From the NCBI GenBank assembly GCA_013339895.1, contig JABACO010000009.1, positions 8,003,118 to 8,067,117 of the forward strand: 64,000 nt of DNA, in the 5' to 3' direction. This document shows positions 11,180-23,117 of this stretch, piece after piece. Position numbers and translations under genes: made by a program. The notes below the pieces were generated by a model. It worked only from the letters and a program-made list of their open reading frames with translations. It was not told the origin of the DNA and did no database searches. The number at the start of each line of letters is the position of its first letter. Within the stretch, counting starts at the first letter, position 1. Source of the DNA: Ephydatia muelleri. Its lineage: Eukaryota > Porifera > Demospongiae > Spongillida > Spongillidae.

Positions 11180-12329
11180 ACGCGCGCTGGTGCGCGCATG
11201 TGTGTCTGTGTGTCAGTGAGAACATGTATGTGTGCATTTGGTGCATGTGTTCATTGTATGCCCCGGCAGCCTCCCAGCACTCCCCGGTGCTTCAGGAGAG
11301 CTTGTTGGTTCACATCACCCACCCTCCACCCCTGCATCACCATTGTACCCCTTCTGTGTATTTCTTAATCACTGTCATGCCTATTAATATTAAATACAGC
11401 CAGGGTGGGTCCCTACCAGGCTTGACCTTCTAACTCGGGGACCCAAGCCTGGGCCAGCGTCCTGGCTTGGTATGCAGGTCACTCAGTGGGTGGCCAACGC
11501 CACCATCTGGTGCCTGTCTCCCTGAGTCTCCCCCAAATGACCTAACAAGCCACGCATGGCTTGGCCACAGGGACTCCCAACTGGTGACCAGCGTCACTCA
11601 CGGGAGTTCCCCACAGCCAACAGGTCGGGGTTGGCAGAATCACAGCTCAGAGGGGTTCTCGCCCTGGCCCCCAATCAGTCAACTGGGCACGTTTTGACAG
11701 AAGCATATAGCTGGGGAGCTTAGGGGCTGGGTACGTACACCTACACACCTACTTAGCCTGGGGAAGTTACAAGGCTTGGTAAGTAATGTGTTAGTGTACA
11801 CGTGTATATGTGTACTCATGTACACATGTGTGTGTATGTGTATAAGTGTGTGTGGTAGTGTGTGTATGTGTGTTAGTGTGTGTATGTGTGTGTACACATG
11901 TGTTTTAGTGTGTGTATGTGTGTACACGTGCGTTAGTGGTGTATGTGTGTGTACATGTGTGTGTATGTGTGTGTAAATGTGTGTGTATGTGTGTGTAAAT
12001 GTGTGTGTATGTGTGTGTGTGTGCATGATAAGTGTGATGTGGTTTAGTAGACACTACTAGGTGATGGAGTTGGTGTTAGGGTGAGTAGGAACGTTAAATA
12101 CTAAACCATCTGGTCATGTGTCAAGCACAGATACAGCGTACTTGATGCACAGATTACCTACATGTAGCCTGATGTAGGGTACATGGTCAATGTAACAGGA
12201 ACATAGAACCAGTGAGAGTCTAGAATATGCATATCTTGATCTGTGACCCTGACAAGGCCATTATGGAAGGGCCCAAATATATGCATGTGCATGTTTACAC
12301 ATGTATACATGCACGCATATACATATGTG
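11180..12329. other. Interior of the CACTA-like element, no gene
   Basis: Holds one inverted copy of the 21-bp minisatellite unit (about 11262-11290) and a TG-rich stretch (11790-12030) that pairs weakly with an AC-rich stretch at 12660-12765. Frames here follow simple repeats. Confidence 0.5.
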
Positions 12330-12489
12330 CTGGGAGGCTGCCGTGGAGTGCTGGGAGGCTGCCGGGGAGTGCTGGGAGGCTGCCGGGGAGTGCTGGGAGG
12401 CTGCTGGGGAGTGCTGGGAGGCTGCTGGGGAGTGCTGGGAGGCTGCTGGGGAGTGCTGGGAGGCTGCTGGGGAGTGCTGGGAGGCTGCA
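12330..12489 (+). repeat. 21-bp minisatellite, about 8 units
   Basis: Tandem unit of the form gtgctgggaggctgccgggga, drifting from ccg to ctg along the array. The unit length is a multiple of three, so all frames are spuriously open. Confidence 0.93.
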
Positions 12490-13740
12490 TATAATCTCAC
12501 ACGCCGGCCATGACGCACAAAGGGTAACAATAATAGGGAGGACAAGGCTCCAGTCCACCTAAGGCCACGAGCCTGAGTAACCGCAAGCCTCTGCCCACAA
12601 ATACTGATAGGGAGTTACTAGAACCCCGTTAAACTCTGTTTAGCTCCCTAAACAGTATCCTAACACACACTTAAGCACACATACACACAATAACACACGT
12701 GTACACACATATACACACACTAACACACACACAAACACACACATGTGTACACACACATGCGCACACTTGAAGAACATATGCATGTTGCTGTGCTCAGTTG
12801 GTGGGTATGGCTGCTTTGCCACACCCCATATGAGGCTACCATAGCCACTGTCTTGATAACTGGGGCATCTTTTCCAATGGGGAGTGTTGATGGGCTAACT
12901 GTAGGCTGTTTGCACTGACTGAAGTGTCATTGCTTTGGTGCGACTCTGGAGTGTTTATAGTTCACTGTGTGTAATTTTGTTTACTGCCTAATAGACCCCG
13001 ACCTCTTTGCTGCCTGGGTAATATGTTTTGGCGCCTAGCTGTATAGGGCTTTTGAGCACTCTTACATGTAGTGGTTGTATTGAGATGAACATTATGATTT
13101 CTTTTTTATTTCTGTTAAACACTATGTGTGTGAGTGTGTATGTGTGTGTGAGCATTGCCTGTAGTTAAACACATCCATGATGTCAAATAATCAAAGCAAC
13201 ATGTACTGTACTAATGGGTTGTATCTGTTGTCACTCCAGTACATTCATCTACAATCTAGGGTCTTGAGGAATTAACAATGGTGGGCTATCCCCCCCCAAG
13301 TGCATGACAACATACACACATACATTAGGTCCTTGTAAAAAAAGTCACAAACACAAAGTGCACAGATGGCAGTACACATACACATGCATACACATCTACA
13401 CACACATGCACAAATTGTAACCAGATTTTCAATACTGTAGTCTTCATCAGAATTGTATGTATGGTATGTTTGCATGGTGTGAGATCTTAATATATTTTTA
13501 TCCTGCTAGGATCAAGCCTTACATTGATGGAAACTGGGAGATTTGATGTGAACTAATATTTGTTGTATTATTACATTTGTACATGTCAACCTGCACTTGT
13601 GAGATGTAAATGAACTTTTCCAATATGTACATGTCATGTTAATGTACATTCATACATGTCATAAAGGGGTGTGGCCATATCATATGACCAATATATAAAA
13701 GCAAGTTTGTGAGTACTTATAGCAATGACCCAGTACACTT
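12490..13740. other. Interior of the CACTA-like element, no gene
   Basis: AC/TG-rich patches (12660-12765, 13370-13410) and unique AT-rich DNA. No coding signal seen. Confidence 0.4.
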
Positions 13741-13744
13741 CTAT

Positions 13745-14360
13745 ACATCATGCTATCACCAGTCCCTGGTGTGCATCTGATAGAGTCATGTACATCAAAT
13801 GAAATCAGGATAGCGGCCACGGCCAGACCTGTGTGCATCAGATTGAATCATCAGGCTATCCAGATTGTATCTGGTCGCTACCAAGACACTTGTACACTAA
13901 AGTTAATAAGATTCAATTTGATGCACACTGGCTGGGTCAGGTCGCTAACATGATGCTCACCAGGGTCATCTGGTCGATACCACAATCCTATCAGCTGCAC
14001 ACCAGAGACTGGCCAATAGCATGACTTTATTTGATGCACACTGGGTCTGGCCGCTAATATGATTCTATCTGATGCACACTGCTACAGTGACAGGATTGCC
14101 GCTAGCATAGCTATAGTTAAAACTACAAATCAAGTCATGGTAGTGGAATCCCTGGTGTGCATCAGATAGAATCATGTTAGCGACCACACCCAGTGTGCTT
14201 CAAATAGAATCTGAAGGATAGCGGCCAGACACAGGTTTGTATTGAATTGTTTTTAAGTGGCAGTCCCTTGTGTGCATTTAATAGAGTCATGGTGGCTGGT
14301 GTGCATCTAATAGAATCATGTTAGTGGCCAGACCCGGTATTCTGATGTGCATCAAATAAG
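13745..14360. repeat. Interspersed short repeats in both orientations
   Basis: The word group ggtgtgcatc-agatagaatca-gttagcg-ccagacc, and its reverse complement, recurs about ten times with variable spacing. It is neither a clean tandem array nor coding. Confidence 0.7.
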
Positions 14361-15590
14361 TCATATGTCTGTAATAAGTTGCTTTTGAAACCCCAGTTTG
14401 GAACAAATACAGCGTACGAGACTTTCATTTCAAATGAATGTAACGCGCATGCGTAGACTCTTCAAAGCCACATGCAGGTAAGGCGTCATTGTCGGGAAAT
14501 ATACTGCAACTAACCGTACGTTCCTATCAGCCAGAAGAAGTATCTTGCGTAGGTCTTCAAGTAAATTGAGGGACTAGTGGCTAATTCCCAGGTTTCTTCT
14601 CTAACAGATCCCTGAGCAACGATCGCGTCACAGCAGAACCCTATCAGTCGATATACTAGTACCATGACGACGAAGAAGACCGCGCCGAACCTTAGGTCCT
14701 AGGCAGCATGGCGATGCTACTCCTGCAGGAGAATCATTTTCAGTAGCGGACATGTATAACAATTAGTAAGAGAGGTTGCGACCAAAACTGTCTCAAAGGG
14801 ATGCTGTAACATCAACTCGATAGAGAAGGACATCACTTTCTGTGCAGGTACAGTAACGTTATATCGGCTTCTTTTTTTTTTTTTCCTTCCTACTGAGGAG
14901 AATCAGCTGAAGTCTCAAGAAGCGTAAGTAGTGTGGCTTTGTATTGGTAACGGGAATTCTTTGTTCTCAGAATCTCAAGCGTCCATAACGCTGAAGTGAT
15001 GTCTCGGATATCAGCATAGAAGAGGTTGAAGGTATACTTGTTGACGGTTAAAGGTGTGAGTCCTATCATTTTTGCTATGTAGTTGGCATAGCGAACTACA
15101 ACCGGACTCTGAAATGAAGCCGATTTAAAAGAAGCAGGCAATCCGAGCACAACTAGGTAAGCGCTCGAATTCAAAAATGTTGTACGTGCGTTTTTAGTCT
15201 TAGTTTTATACACTATAGCTATGGGAGCGGCGATCCGCACAAGTAACAGATCATGCAAGAAAGGGATGTACTGAACGTGTCGGAACTGGACAGTGGGACG
15301 ATGCTAAGAGGAGATCGGAGGAACTAAACGCGTTTTTGGACACACTCGGGAGAGCAAAACAAGGCGCCACGGAAGGAGAGACAATTGGGCCCACCGCGCT
15401 CGGAACTTTCCTGATGGCTCTTCCACCTGCATGGATGCATCACCGTCGCCGAATGAACTCGTTCTCTGTTGATTTTTTTTTTTGTTTTCTGTATATACGT
15501 TCTATTTAGTCGCTTATAACAGATTATATCTTTATAGAAAAGGCCTGGAAACGAGGATATGCAGGAAATGAGGGACAATTCATAATTATG
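14361..15590 (-). other. Right interior of the CACTA-like element, two small ORFs of unknown origin
   Basis: Minus-strand frames at 14890-15258 (122 codons) and 15324-15578 (84 codons) have ordinary composition. The first contains a moderately hydrophobic segment. I recognise neither. They could be captured host sequence, transposase debris or chance. Confidence 0.25.
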
Positions 15591-15822
15591 TTATACACTG
15601 TTGTTATACTCTTTGTTATTGTTATACATATTGTTATTCATTGTTATACTAAATGTTATACAGAAGTTATACACAGTGTTATACTATAGTTGTTATACGC
15701 AACTGTGTATAGAGTATCCATACGCAAAGTTATACACATGCGGATAACACGTGTATAACGTGTGCATAACACATGAATACACGCGTTATACAGTACTGTA
15801 TAACAACCCTTTTTACACAGTG
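15591..15822 (-). repeat. Right subterminal repeats and terminal inverted repeat
   Basis: More than ten gttatac/gtataac words, then the terminus at 15798-15822, which is the exact reverse complement of 8665-8689. Confidence 0.82.
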
Positions 15823-15825
15823 TAG
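15823..15825 (+). other. Target-site duplication (TAG), right
   Basis: Matches the TAG at 8662-8664. Confidence 0.75.
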
Positions 15826-16745
15826 CAAAAAACAGGAATGACCATCAAAAGTCTAGTTGTACTACATACTTATATAAACAGTAAAAAAAAAAATCCGCTC
15901 GGAGGGAATTTTTGTATCTCTGGTGTTTCCCTCCAAAACAATTGGTCGAATTCCCCGCGTCTTACGTAAAACCGCTGTTAATTAAAATCATTAGGCAGGT
16001 TCGTATCGGTAAAAGCAATGGCCTTTTCTAACTCATCTGCTATGCAGACATAAAATAACATTTAATTAATGCTCAAATTTTAATTAGATGATAAAGCACC
16101 AAAGCATCTGGCCATAATCTGAATTATTGTATCACAATTCTGAGCTGCATGAGTAATGCAATGCATGGTCACCTTTATATGGTTTTTCTCTCCTCACCAT
16201 TTGGTATGATGTGGTTTAGCGCCTCCGTTGTGCTAATTAATTACAAAGCTGCATAAAGGTGACACGTGGTCATGATGCTGCTTGCTGTGGTTTGAAGACC
16301 AGACATAGATTTTATGGTTCAATGTCTGCATATTGGCTTGGCTTGTGGCCAAAATAGGGGTTGGTTATATACATATACTTAAATGTTTGTGCTTTGCCTG
16401 TGCCCAAGTTCATGTTGCTAAACCATAGCTGTTTTGTAGTTATTGCTTTGGGGGTTCGGCTGTGCCTCCTCGAATCCTGGAGCCCTGCATAATCCCCCGA
16501 TGTACATGTATGTACTGCATGAAGTCCATGCATAATACCGGCGAATTGGAATGAATTTGCATTGCATGTTGCAAAACCTTTTCGCTCGTACACTGATGCG
16601 CGACTCCACGGCTCAACTCTCCATGCATGGATCTGTACATGTTTACTGTGCTGTTTCAATCTATTCTATAGAGGATCAATCCGTTTCGGGTGGACTTACC
16701 CATCGAAGGTGCTAAATAGAGTTTGAGCGTCCAACTCTTCAGAGT

Positions 16746-17480
16746 TCACGTCCAGAACACTGAGTTTCAGATTTCGCTTCCATCCCATCCAAAGAAGCGG
16801 TTCTACCCATCTGTGGATGTACACATGTGTTTATATTATTATGCTGATAGGTAATTTATGACCTTCGAACTTCTTACAGCAATAAAACTCTGCAGAACAG
16901 GTTGTACCTCTCAGGTCCGAGGCTCTGGCGCTCATCGTCTGATTTCTGCTGATCCTGTCGATCGTGACCTTGGACTCAGTAGTATGATCATCATTACGTT
17001 ATGTGGTTTGGGTACGAGACGTTTCCGACAAAACCAAACCAAATTAATAATTGTTAAAAGTATACAGATGCATGTGTTTTGGGGTGCTCCAACACACGGC
17101 TTAGCACACCTTTGTCTGATTTATGTACTGAAGTGGCAGTAGAGGATCTGTGGGTTTCCCGTATTTGCCACCAGATTTCGGAAAACCTTGTTGTTATCAA
17201 GTCTCCATATATTTTTTACGAGACACCAAATGATTTTAATGTAACGCAGCCATTATGGCCGGTTGGAATTTTGAATCGCGAGTTCCGTTTATACGCCAAC
17301 TCCTCCTTTAATTAGCACGGTTTCACACATCATTTTAATTCATTTAGTGTGCTCTTTCATACAGTATACAACTGGTACTAAATATTGATTTATACCCGCG
17401 TACGTATCAAGTTCATGCGCATATTTCATTAGGTACATGTATCACTGTATTCAAACCCGCGCCCCCTCCGCAGAAATTCC
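16746..17480. other. Intergenic region downstream of the sulfotransferase
   Basis: Mostly unique DNA. The only notable thing is a short plus-strand match to the sulfotransferase at about 17145-17185 (separate entry). Confidence 0.4.
17145..17185 (+). pseudogene. Possible sulfotransferase fragment
   Basis: The run tgggtttcccgtatttgcca followed by ccag closely matches the coding strand of the sulfotransferase (reverse complement of about 18230-18262) and reads WVSRICHQ, against WVSHICHQ in the gene. The match is only about 28-35 bp, so a chance or very old remnant is possible. Confidence 0.35.
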
Positions 17481-18486
17481 TTAAACCAAAGTGTGTAGTT
17501 CTTTGTTCCACGCTGCTCTCATTTCTTTTATGTCAACAAAGCCTAATTTGGTAGTGATGATGTCATGCCACTCTTGGTCAACGCCTTGCTGTATCTCCAT
17601 TGGAAGGAGCTTCTGACCGTTACCTGACTGCCCTCCATCTTTGCGCACCCTACCAACCACTTCAAATGGCGGATCATCTCCGAGCTGCTTTGCTAATGCC
17701 ACAATTATGTTGTGGAAATCAAACTTCGATTCGTGTTTGACCATCTCAGCATGTGTTGTGGTGTGCACAACGCGAGCAATGGTTTCTTCATCACAATACA
17801 CACCAATGAACTTAGCAATTCGTCTCACACATTCAGTATGGGCTTCCTTCAGGTCATCGTAGAACAGGAGAAGTACATCCTTCAGTATCGTGACGATGTT
17901 CCCACCACACAAGCAGATCGCGCATACTATGGGCTGTCTTCTGCACTATTTTGGTATAGAACTCGGCAAACACATTTAAAGAAACTCTTCCTTTTAGCGC
18001 TAACATGTAATCCTGGAACGGGTAGTTAGAGTACAGGGTGTCTTTAGGGTCTCTAAAACAAAAAATGAGTTTGCCTCCTTTTGGAATCGTGTCGTACTCG
18101 TGGTGCGTGAGGAAGATTCTCCATTTCCCTGGTTGAACCATCGTATCTGGGTTAATACCCGGAGGGACAAAGTCCCAAAAAATGGTCACGTCGGGCGTTT
18201 GATTTTCAAAGTCTGGTTCGGCGCCTTTGGTTCGAAGCTGGTGGCAAATATGGGAAACCCAAGTCGTTCCAGATTTTGGCGTGGTGGCAATAATCACGTC
18301 AGTGGGGCGAGGAGAAAAGAAGATCGGGTTTTTCATATTCATTAGCGTTGGAACCCACCTTCTCTCCAGCTCCTGTGTTTGTTGTTCGACCGTCCACGTA
18401 GGCGCCTTTGCAAATTCTGGCGGCGGTAAATAGTCTACTGGTGCACAGGTGGAAACCATTTTGCGATTGAGCGTTTTGTCCTGCAT
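17481..18486 (-). pseudogene. Cytosolic-type sulfotransferase, single exon, one frameshift
   Basis: Reads as a Sulfotransfer_1 family enzyme of about 334 residues, which moves a sulfuryl group from PAPS to a small acceptor. Visible motifs are the 5'-phosphosulfate loop TTPKSGTTW (K71), a histidine in the expected catalytic place (LTHHEYD, about residue 128), and the 3'-phosphate-binding FRDPKDTLYSNY (about 144-155). The ATG at 18486 gives a plausible short N-terminus, and another in-frame ATG lies ten codons downstream. The frame breaks at about 17879, where one extra base follows WWEHRHDTE. The next frame continues directly with LLLFYDDLKEAH and stops at 17481. The rest is intact and intronless, so this is either a recent pseudogene, possibly a retrocopy, or a sequencing error. 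Confidence 0.85.
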
Positions 18487-18689
18487 GCTGTATATACCTT
18501 ATGGATGCCCTGAAACCTGTTAGATACAAAACTGACGCGAGAAAACTATCGACAGCATGGAAGTTGGCACCTCATTTCCCAGCGCCGCATTCCGCACAAA
18601 TTATCGCCAAAGACATGCCGTGCGGCTCGGATCGCAATGAAATCATTAATCTATCCAATTTTGTAATGTAAAATTATGTTCTTGCGCAG
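18487..18689. other. Upstream region of the sulfotransferase
   Basis: A tatatac word lies just upstream of the start on the minus strand. No promoter can be asserted and nothing else is recognisable. Confidence 0.3.
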
Positions 18690-19395
18690 CTATCCAATTT
18701 TGAACGATGCGATGTTCTAGTAATCCTGAATCAAAATAAGCGATGTTCTAGTAATCCTGCATTACAAGAGGTCTGTGTCGCACATCTGTACATGTGTCAT
18801 GGTCTAGACTGACCCATCCCCCCATTGAGGACCATGGCTATGTCCCACCTGTGAGAGTGAAAGGGTGACCGAACTAAGTAATGTTCCAGTAATCCTGCAT
18901 GACAATAGCTTCTCCTGAGGCCTGTGTCACTAATATGTGCATGTGTCATGGTCTTGACCCACCCCCTTAGAGGACCGTGGCTATGTCACACCTGTGAGAG
19001 TGACAAAGTTCAACCTTGTGACCAAACTAATCACTCACACAGGTGTGACATAGCTACAGCAGTCCACAAGAGGGGTGGGTCATGACCATGACCATGCACA
19101 GAGTGTGACACAGGATTCCTAGAACATCGCTTAGTTTGGTCACCCTGTCACTCTCACAAGTGTACGGTCCTCAGAGGCGGTGGATCAAGACCATGTAACA
19201 TGCACAGATGTGTGACACAGTCCTCAGGAGAAGCTATTGTGTTGCAGGATTCCTAGAACATTGCTTAGTTTGGTCACCCTGTCACTCTCACAGGTATGAC
19301 AAAGCCAGGGTCCTCAGAGGGGGTGGGTCAAGACCATGACACATGCACAGATGTGTGACACAGACCTCAGGAGAAGCTATTATGGTGCAGAATTA
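18690..19395. repeat. Two-way satellite, about 150-bp units
   Basis: About two units in one orientation (18709-19025) are followed by about three in the opposite orientation (19026-19395). The unit contains gttctagtaatcctgca, cttctcctgaggcctgtg, catgtgtcatggtcttgac and cacctgtgagagtgac. The switch point is near 19030, so the array can fold into a long hairpin. Confidence 0.85.
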
Positions 19396-19644
19396 GTACA
19401 ACATAATTAGATTTTATAATAATAATCGCATAATAAAAATAACTTATGATAATATGTGCATGAAAGTGTATAAGTATGCTGATTCAAAGGTATTCCCTTG
19501 CATGAGTTTTAATGTACTTTGATTCATAGACAATTCCTTGTTTAACAATGCACATGTAGACCGGCAATTCACGAAGGCAGAGCAATTCATATGACTGTGG
19601 CGTTTTTGTATGTCTTGTAAGTTTTCCTTTAAAGTTATATGAAT
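19396..19644. other. Unique AT-rich spacer
   Basis: Nothing recognisable. Confidence 0.4.
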
Positions 19645-20420
19645 ATGGGAAAGTTTCCGAGAAAAGGGACCTAGCGTGTATTATAAAAAAGCATAATAAA
19701 AATGCCTTACGTTTGAAATGCTATAACTTCCGAAGGGTTAACGCTATCGTCTTCCTATTTTCAGCACTTCATACTACACCATTTCTCTATGGTAAAATAC
19801 ATTTTGGGATCTTGAACATGCTCCATGCCAGTATCGCGATGTCCGATACCCCAAGGGGTTCAAACCCGCCATAACTTTCTGTAGGAGTAATCAATTCGCT
19901 TCAAATTCGGTTTGTAGGTGGAGAGGTCCTGTATCTATCTATTTGTTCTGTTCGTTAATTTTCATGCAATCCGTTACGGAGATATAGTTGAACAAACTAC
20001 GTGCACATTTTCGCGCTCGTTTCGCGCCAATGATTTGGGCAAATTGCGCTCCGCTCAATGTATGGGGAGGCGGGGATTATTACATTGGCGCGAATCAAGC
20101 GGGAAAACGTGCACGTAGTTTATTCAACTGTATCTCCGTAACAGATGGCTTAAAAATTAACGAACAGAACAAATCGATAGGTATAGGACCTCTCTACCTG
20201 CATACCGAATTTGAAGCGATTTCATTACTCCTACAGAGAGTTATGACGGGTTTGAACCCGGTGGGGTATCGAACGTTGCAATACTGACAAGGAGCAAGTG
20301 CAAGATCCCAAAAAGTATTTTACCATAGAGAAATGGTGTAATATGAAGTGCTGAAAATAGGAAGACGATAGCGTTAACCCTTCGGAAGTTATAGCATTTC
20401 AAACGTAAGGCATTTTTATT
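19645..20420. mobile_element. Palindromic MITE family 1, copy A
   Basis: The arms 19690-20060 and 20070-20420 are inverted copies (ataaaaatgccttacg, ctataacttccgaaggg, ccatttctctatgg and gagatatagttgaac all recur in reverse). The outer left edge (about 19645-19690) looks like half of MITE family 2 (gtttccgagaaaagggacct). The same family appears at 26120-26800 and 32650-33300. It is internally non-coding, and the 99-codon frame inside is an arm artefact. Confidence 0.85.
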
Positions 20421-20430
20421 TTATTTAGTC

Positions 20431-21852
20431 ATGGATAATAATTTTGAATCAAGACAATACCTCGATGATGGAGTCCTTGCTGGAACCAGTTTATCTGTCA
20501 GAGCTGCCCTGGATGTCATTTCATCATTGGGTCCTTCTCTTGGGCTATACATCAACTTTGCAAAATGTGAGGTGTTTGGCAAGGCAGAGCTATCTGCATT
20601 CCCATCTGAGATCACTAAACGGTATCACACTCCTCAACTTGAAATTTTGGGTGCACCAATAGGCAATGAGGAATTTTGTAATAACTTTGTGATCAACAAA
20701 CAGTCAAGTGTTTCTTTCCTTCTCCAGCAGTTACAAGGGTTGGAAAAACCCCAGCTAGCACTAGCATTGTTACGAAAGTGTGCAGCATTTTGCAAAATGA
20801 CACACATCTCACGCGTTACACCTCCAACCTTAATAAAGTCATCATTGTCTGAATTTGATGATAGCATTCACCACTGTTTCACAGAGTGCTTGGCCCTCAA
20901 TCTGTCACCACAAAGTTCTGGTTGGAAGCAAGCCTGCTTAAGCCTTAGTAGAGGAGGGCTTGGTTTAAGATCAGTAGCTGTTCACTCCACGGCAGCATAC
21001 CTAGGCTCAGTTAGTTCATCTTCCCCAGACTTGGCATCTAGCCATTATGTTATAGATGCACTTAACCTGTTCAATCTCCAAGTTTCTGCTGAGGATACTG
21101 TATCTATTCCGTTGCCAACGAAGTCTCATTTTCAGCATGATTTGTCACAACGAATTGAGAATTGCCAATTCCATGCACTGTACAACTCTGACATGGCTAC
21201 AAGCGAAATGCAGTGGGGCATCAAATGGTGGCTTGGTTTACCTCTAACACCTGAATTTAGGGTATGCGCTTATTGTCCAGACAAAGCTCTGGATGCACAC
21301 CATGCTGTTACTTGCAAATTTGGGGGAGATGTAGTGGCACGCCACAATGCTCTGCGCAATGCTATTTTTGATTTTTGCAAGCGAGCCCTTCTGAACCCAA
21401 AACTGGAAGCAGGGGCAGGCTTGGGTCATGAAAGGAGACTTACTAGACCTGCTGACATACTCATCCCAAGCTGGTCCAATGGTGATAAGCCTGCAGCCAT
21501 TGATGTGTCCATCACCTCTCCGCTTAAATCAAACATTTTGTCTGAAGCGGGTGTGGTGGCAGGTGCAGCAGCAAGGCAAACAGAAGAGAGAAAGCACACA
21601 TGCAATGATACAATCTGCTCCGAATTGGGGTGGAAGTGTGTACCATTAGTGGTGGAGACGTTTGGTGCTTGGGGAAGAACTGCAGGCCAGTTTTTTGGAG
21701 AACTCGCATCACGACTTGCGGCTCAAAGCCATTCCTCAAAGACTACAATGTTGAATAACATCTATGGGAGACTAAGTCTCATACTAGTTCGAGCCAATGC
21801 CCGTGCGTTCAATGCTAGGTTGGCTACAACAATGGACTTGCTTGAAGGCTAG
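20431..21852 (+). pseudogene. Non-LTR retrotransposon: C-terminal reverse transcriptase plus PD-(D/E)XK-like endonuclease
   Basis: A 473-codon frame that starts almost on the catalytic reverse-transcriptase motif (YLDDG, residues 10-14) and then has the following palm/thumb part (GLYINFAKCEVFG). A zinc-knuckle-like C279-x2-C282 with HH290-291 and C295 follows. Next comes a nuclease-like R339-x2-D342 with D358 in AAIDVS. This order (RT, CCHC-type finger, restriction-enzyme-like nuclease) is that of the R2/CRE/NeSL/Hero/Utopia-like non-LTR groups; the clade is not resolved. Fingers and most of the palm are absent upstream, where MITE copy A ends at about 20420. The copy is therefore 5'-truncated and probably dead, although the remaining frame is intact. 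Confidence 0.75.
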
Positions 21853-23117
21853 GGTAGTTTTGTGCAAGTTCGTGTGTAATAGTGAAATGGACATCAATAT
21901 GTGATATATATGTCTGTGCATTTATTTATTATAATGTAAATGTAGTGTTATTGCATTTCATGTATATACATTGCATGCGCTGGGGTTGATTATTGTTGGC
22001 AGCGATGGCGAGTATTCGTCTAGCACCCCCAGAACCTTGACTTTTCAAACCAGACGAGTGGCCCGGTTGGAAACTTTGTTTGAGCAGTTTTGTTTTGCGT
22101 CAGGCTTGTCAGGGGAATTTTGGTCCTGAAAATTGTGGTCTTGGGGACCATTTTTTTTGCTGAAAGGTTTGGTGGTCCCTACAAACCACTTTTTTCAAAA
22201 ATGGTCAAATTGTAGTCCACCACCGTATACCAGTTTTTATGTTGTGCATGCAAGAGTTTGATCCTTACAATCAGCATTCATACCTAATTTGATGTCAAGT
22301 AGCAGCTATACATGCATACCACACATTCATTATAAATTCAATTTGCAATGGTCAATAAAATTGTTACATGCGCTTCACGCGTTCACAAAGGTTGCATAAA
22401 GAGCATGACTATTGTCAACAATATTTACATGGAGCAAATCTTAGCCTTTTTTTTTTCATTGTGATCACGAATCCCTTTCACTAGCCTGAGTCCTAAAACA
22501 CTGCACATTCTTGTTTGCCAATCTCTGCACACTGGCAAGTAAAGCACTGTGTCAACTGTGTGATTCGACGTCTCAATAACCTGATCCATCAGCACTATTG
22601 TTTGCTACAGAACAGGATGGTTGCTCAGCAACACCCTCCATCTGTAATTGTCCTGACCAGAACCTTGTGGAAAATGTTGGAAAGGATTAATAAATTTTAC
22701 AACTAGATATTTTATCTATTGGTAATTATTTGCAATGACAACAATCCTCAATTTAAAAATTACTACTGGTTTATCAACACCAAGATCACCTACAAGTTTA
22801 GAACCATGTACTTACCATGTAGTGAAAAATGAACATCTGCAGCAGAATTTGTTGAGATACTGCCATCATTGCATGGTGGAGACAAAGGACTGCTATTTTC
22901 AGGATATGTGCACACAGGAGTAACATCTCTGGATGTACGAGACTCTGAACCATCATCTACATCTGATGTTACTTGTTATCTGTAAATCATTAAATGTCTA
23001 CCAGTTGCACTTTTAACTTTACCATTATGACAACTTAAATCATACACCCCTCATGACCTAACTCGAGTTATTGTGAAGGTCCCGCATATCTAAAACTCAG
23101 CTTCCCTCCTTGTGTTT
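21853..23117. other. No gene recognised
   Basis: The first few hundred bases may be the retrotransposon 3' tail, though no clear poly-A end is seen. The remainder is AT-rich with only short frames. Confidence 0.4.

Larger units (their letters stand above)
8665..15822. mobile_element. CACTA/EnSpm-like DNA transposon, apparently non-autonomous
   Basis: A 7158-bp element with perfect 25-bp terminal inverted repeats beginning CACTGTGTAAAAAGGGTTGT, flanked by a TAG duplication on both sides. Both ends carry clusters of gttatac/gtataac words in both orientations, like the subterminal repeats that CACTA transposases bind. A second imperfect copy of the terminus lies at 8804-8830. CACTG/A ends with a 3-bp target duplication are typical of the EnSpm/CACTA superfamily. 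The interior is mostly satellite and low-complexity DNA. I see no transposase, so mobilisation in trans is inferred. Confidence 0.8.
8525..16745 (+). repeat. Tandem duplication, unit 2, split by an insertion
   Basis: The left part is 8525-8664 and the right part is 15826-16745. They join to a sequence colinear with 7070-8100. The break lies inside ctggtcctc-tag-caaaaaa, which corresponds to ctggtccccctacaaaaa at about 7200 in unit 1. Confidence 0.85.

Noticed and set aside
9501-11219. Up to 216-codon repetitive frames with an ISVARC-type eight-residue period
   Set aside because: A 24-bp minisatellite keeps frames open by arithmetic; both strands are equally open and there is no start or splice context.
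12227-12562. Repetitive frames at the 21-bp array
   Set aside because: Unit length is a multiple of three; open in several frames on both strands.
19988-20287. 99-codon frame inside MITE copy A
   Set aside because: Lies across the two palindrome arms and is not shared as a frame by the other copies.
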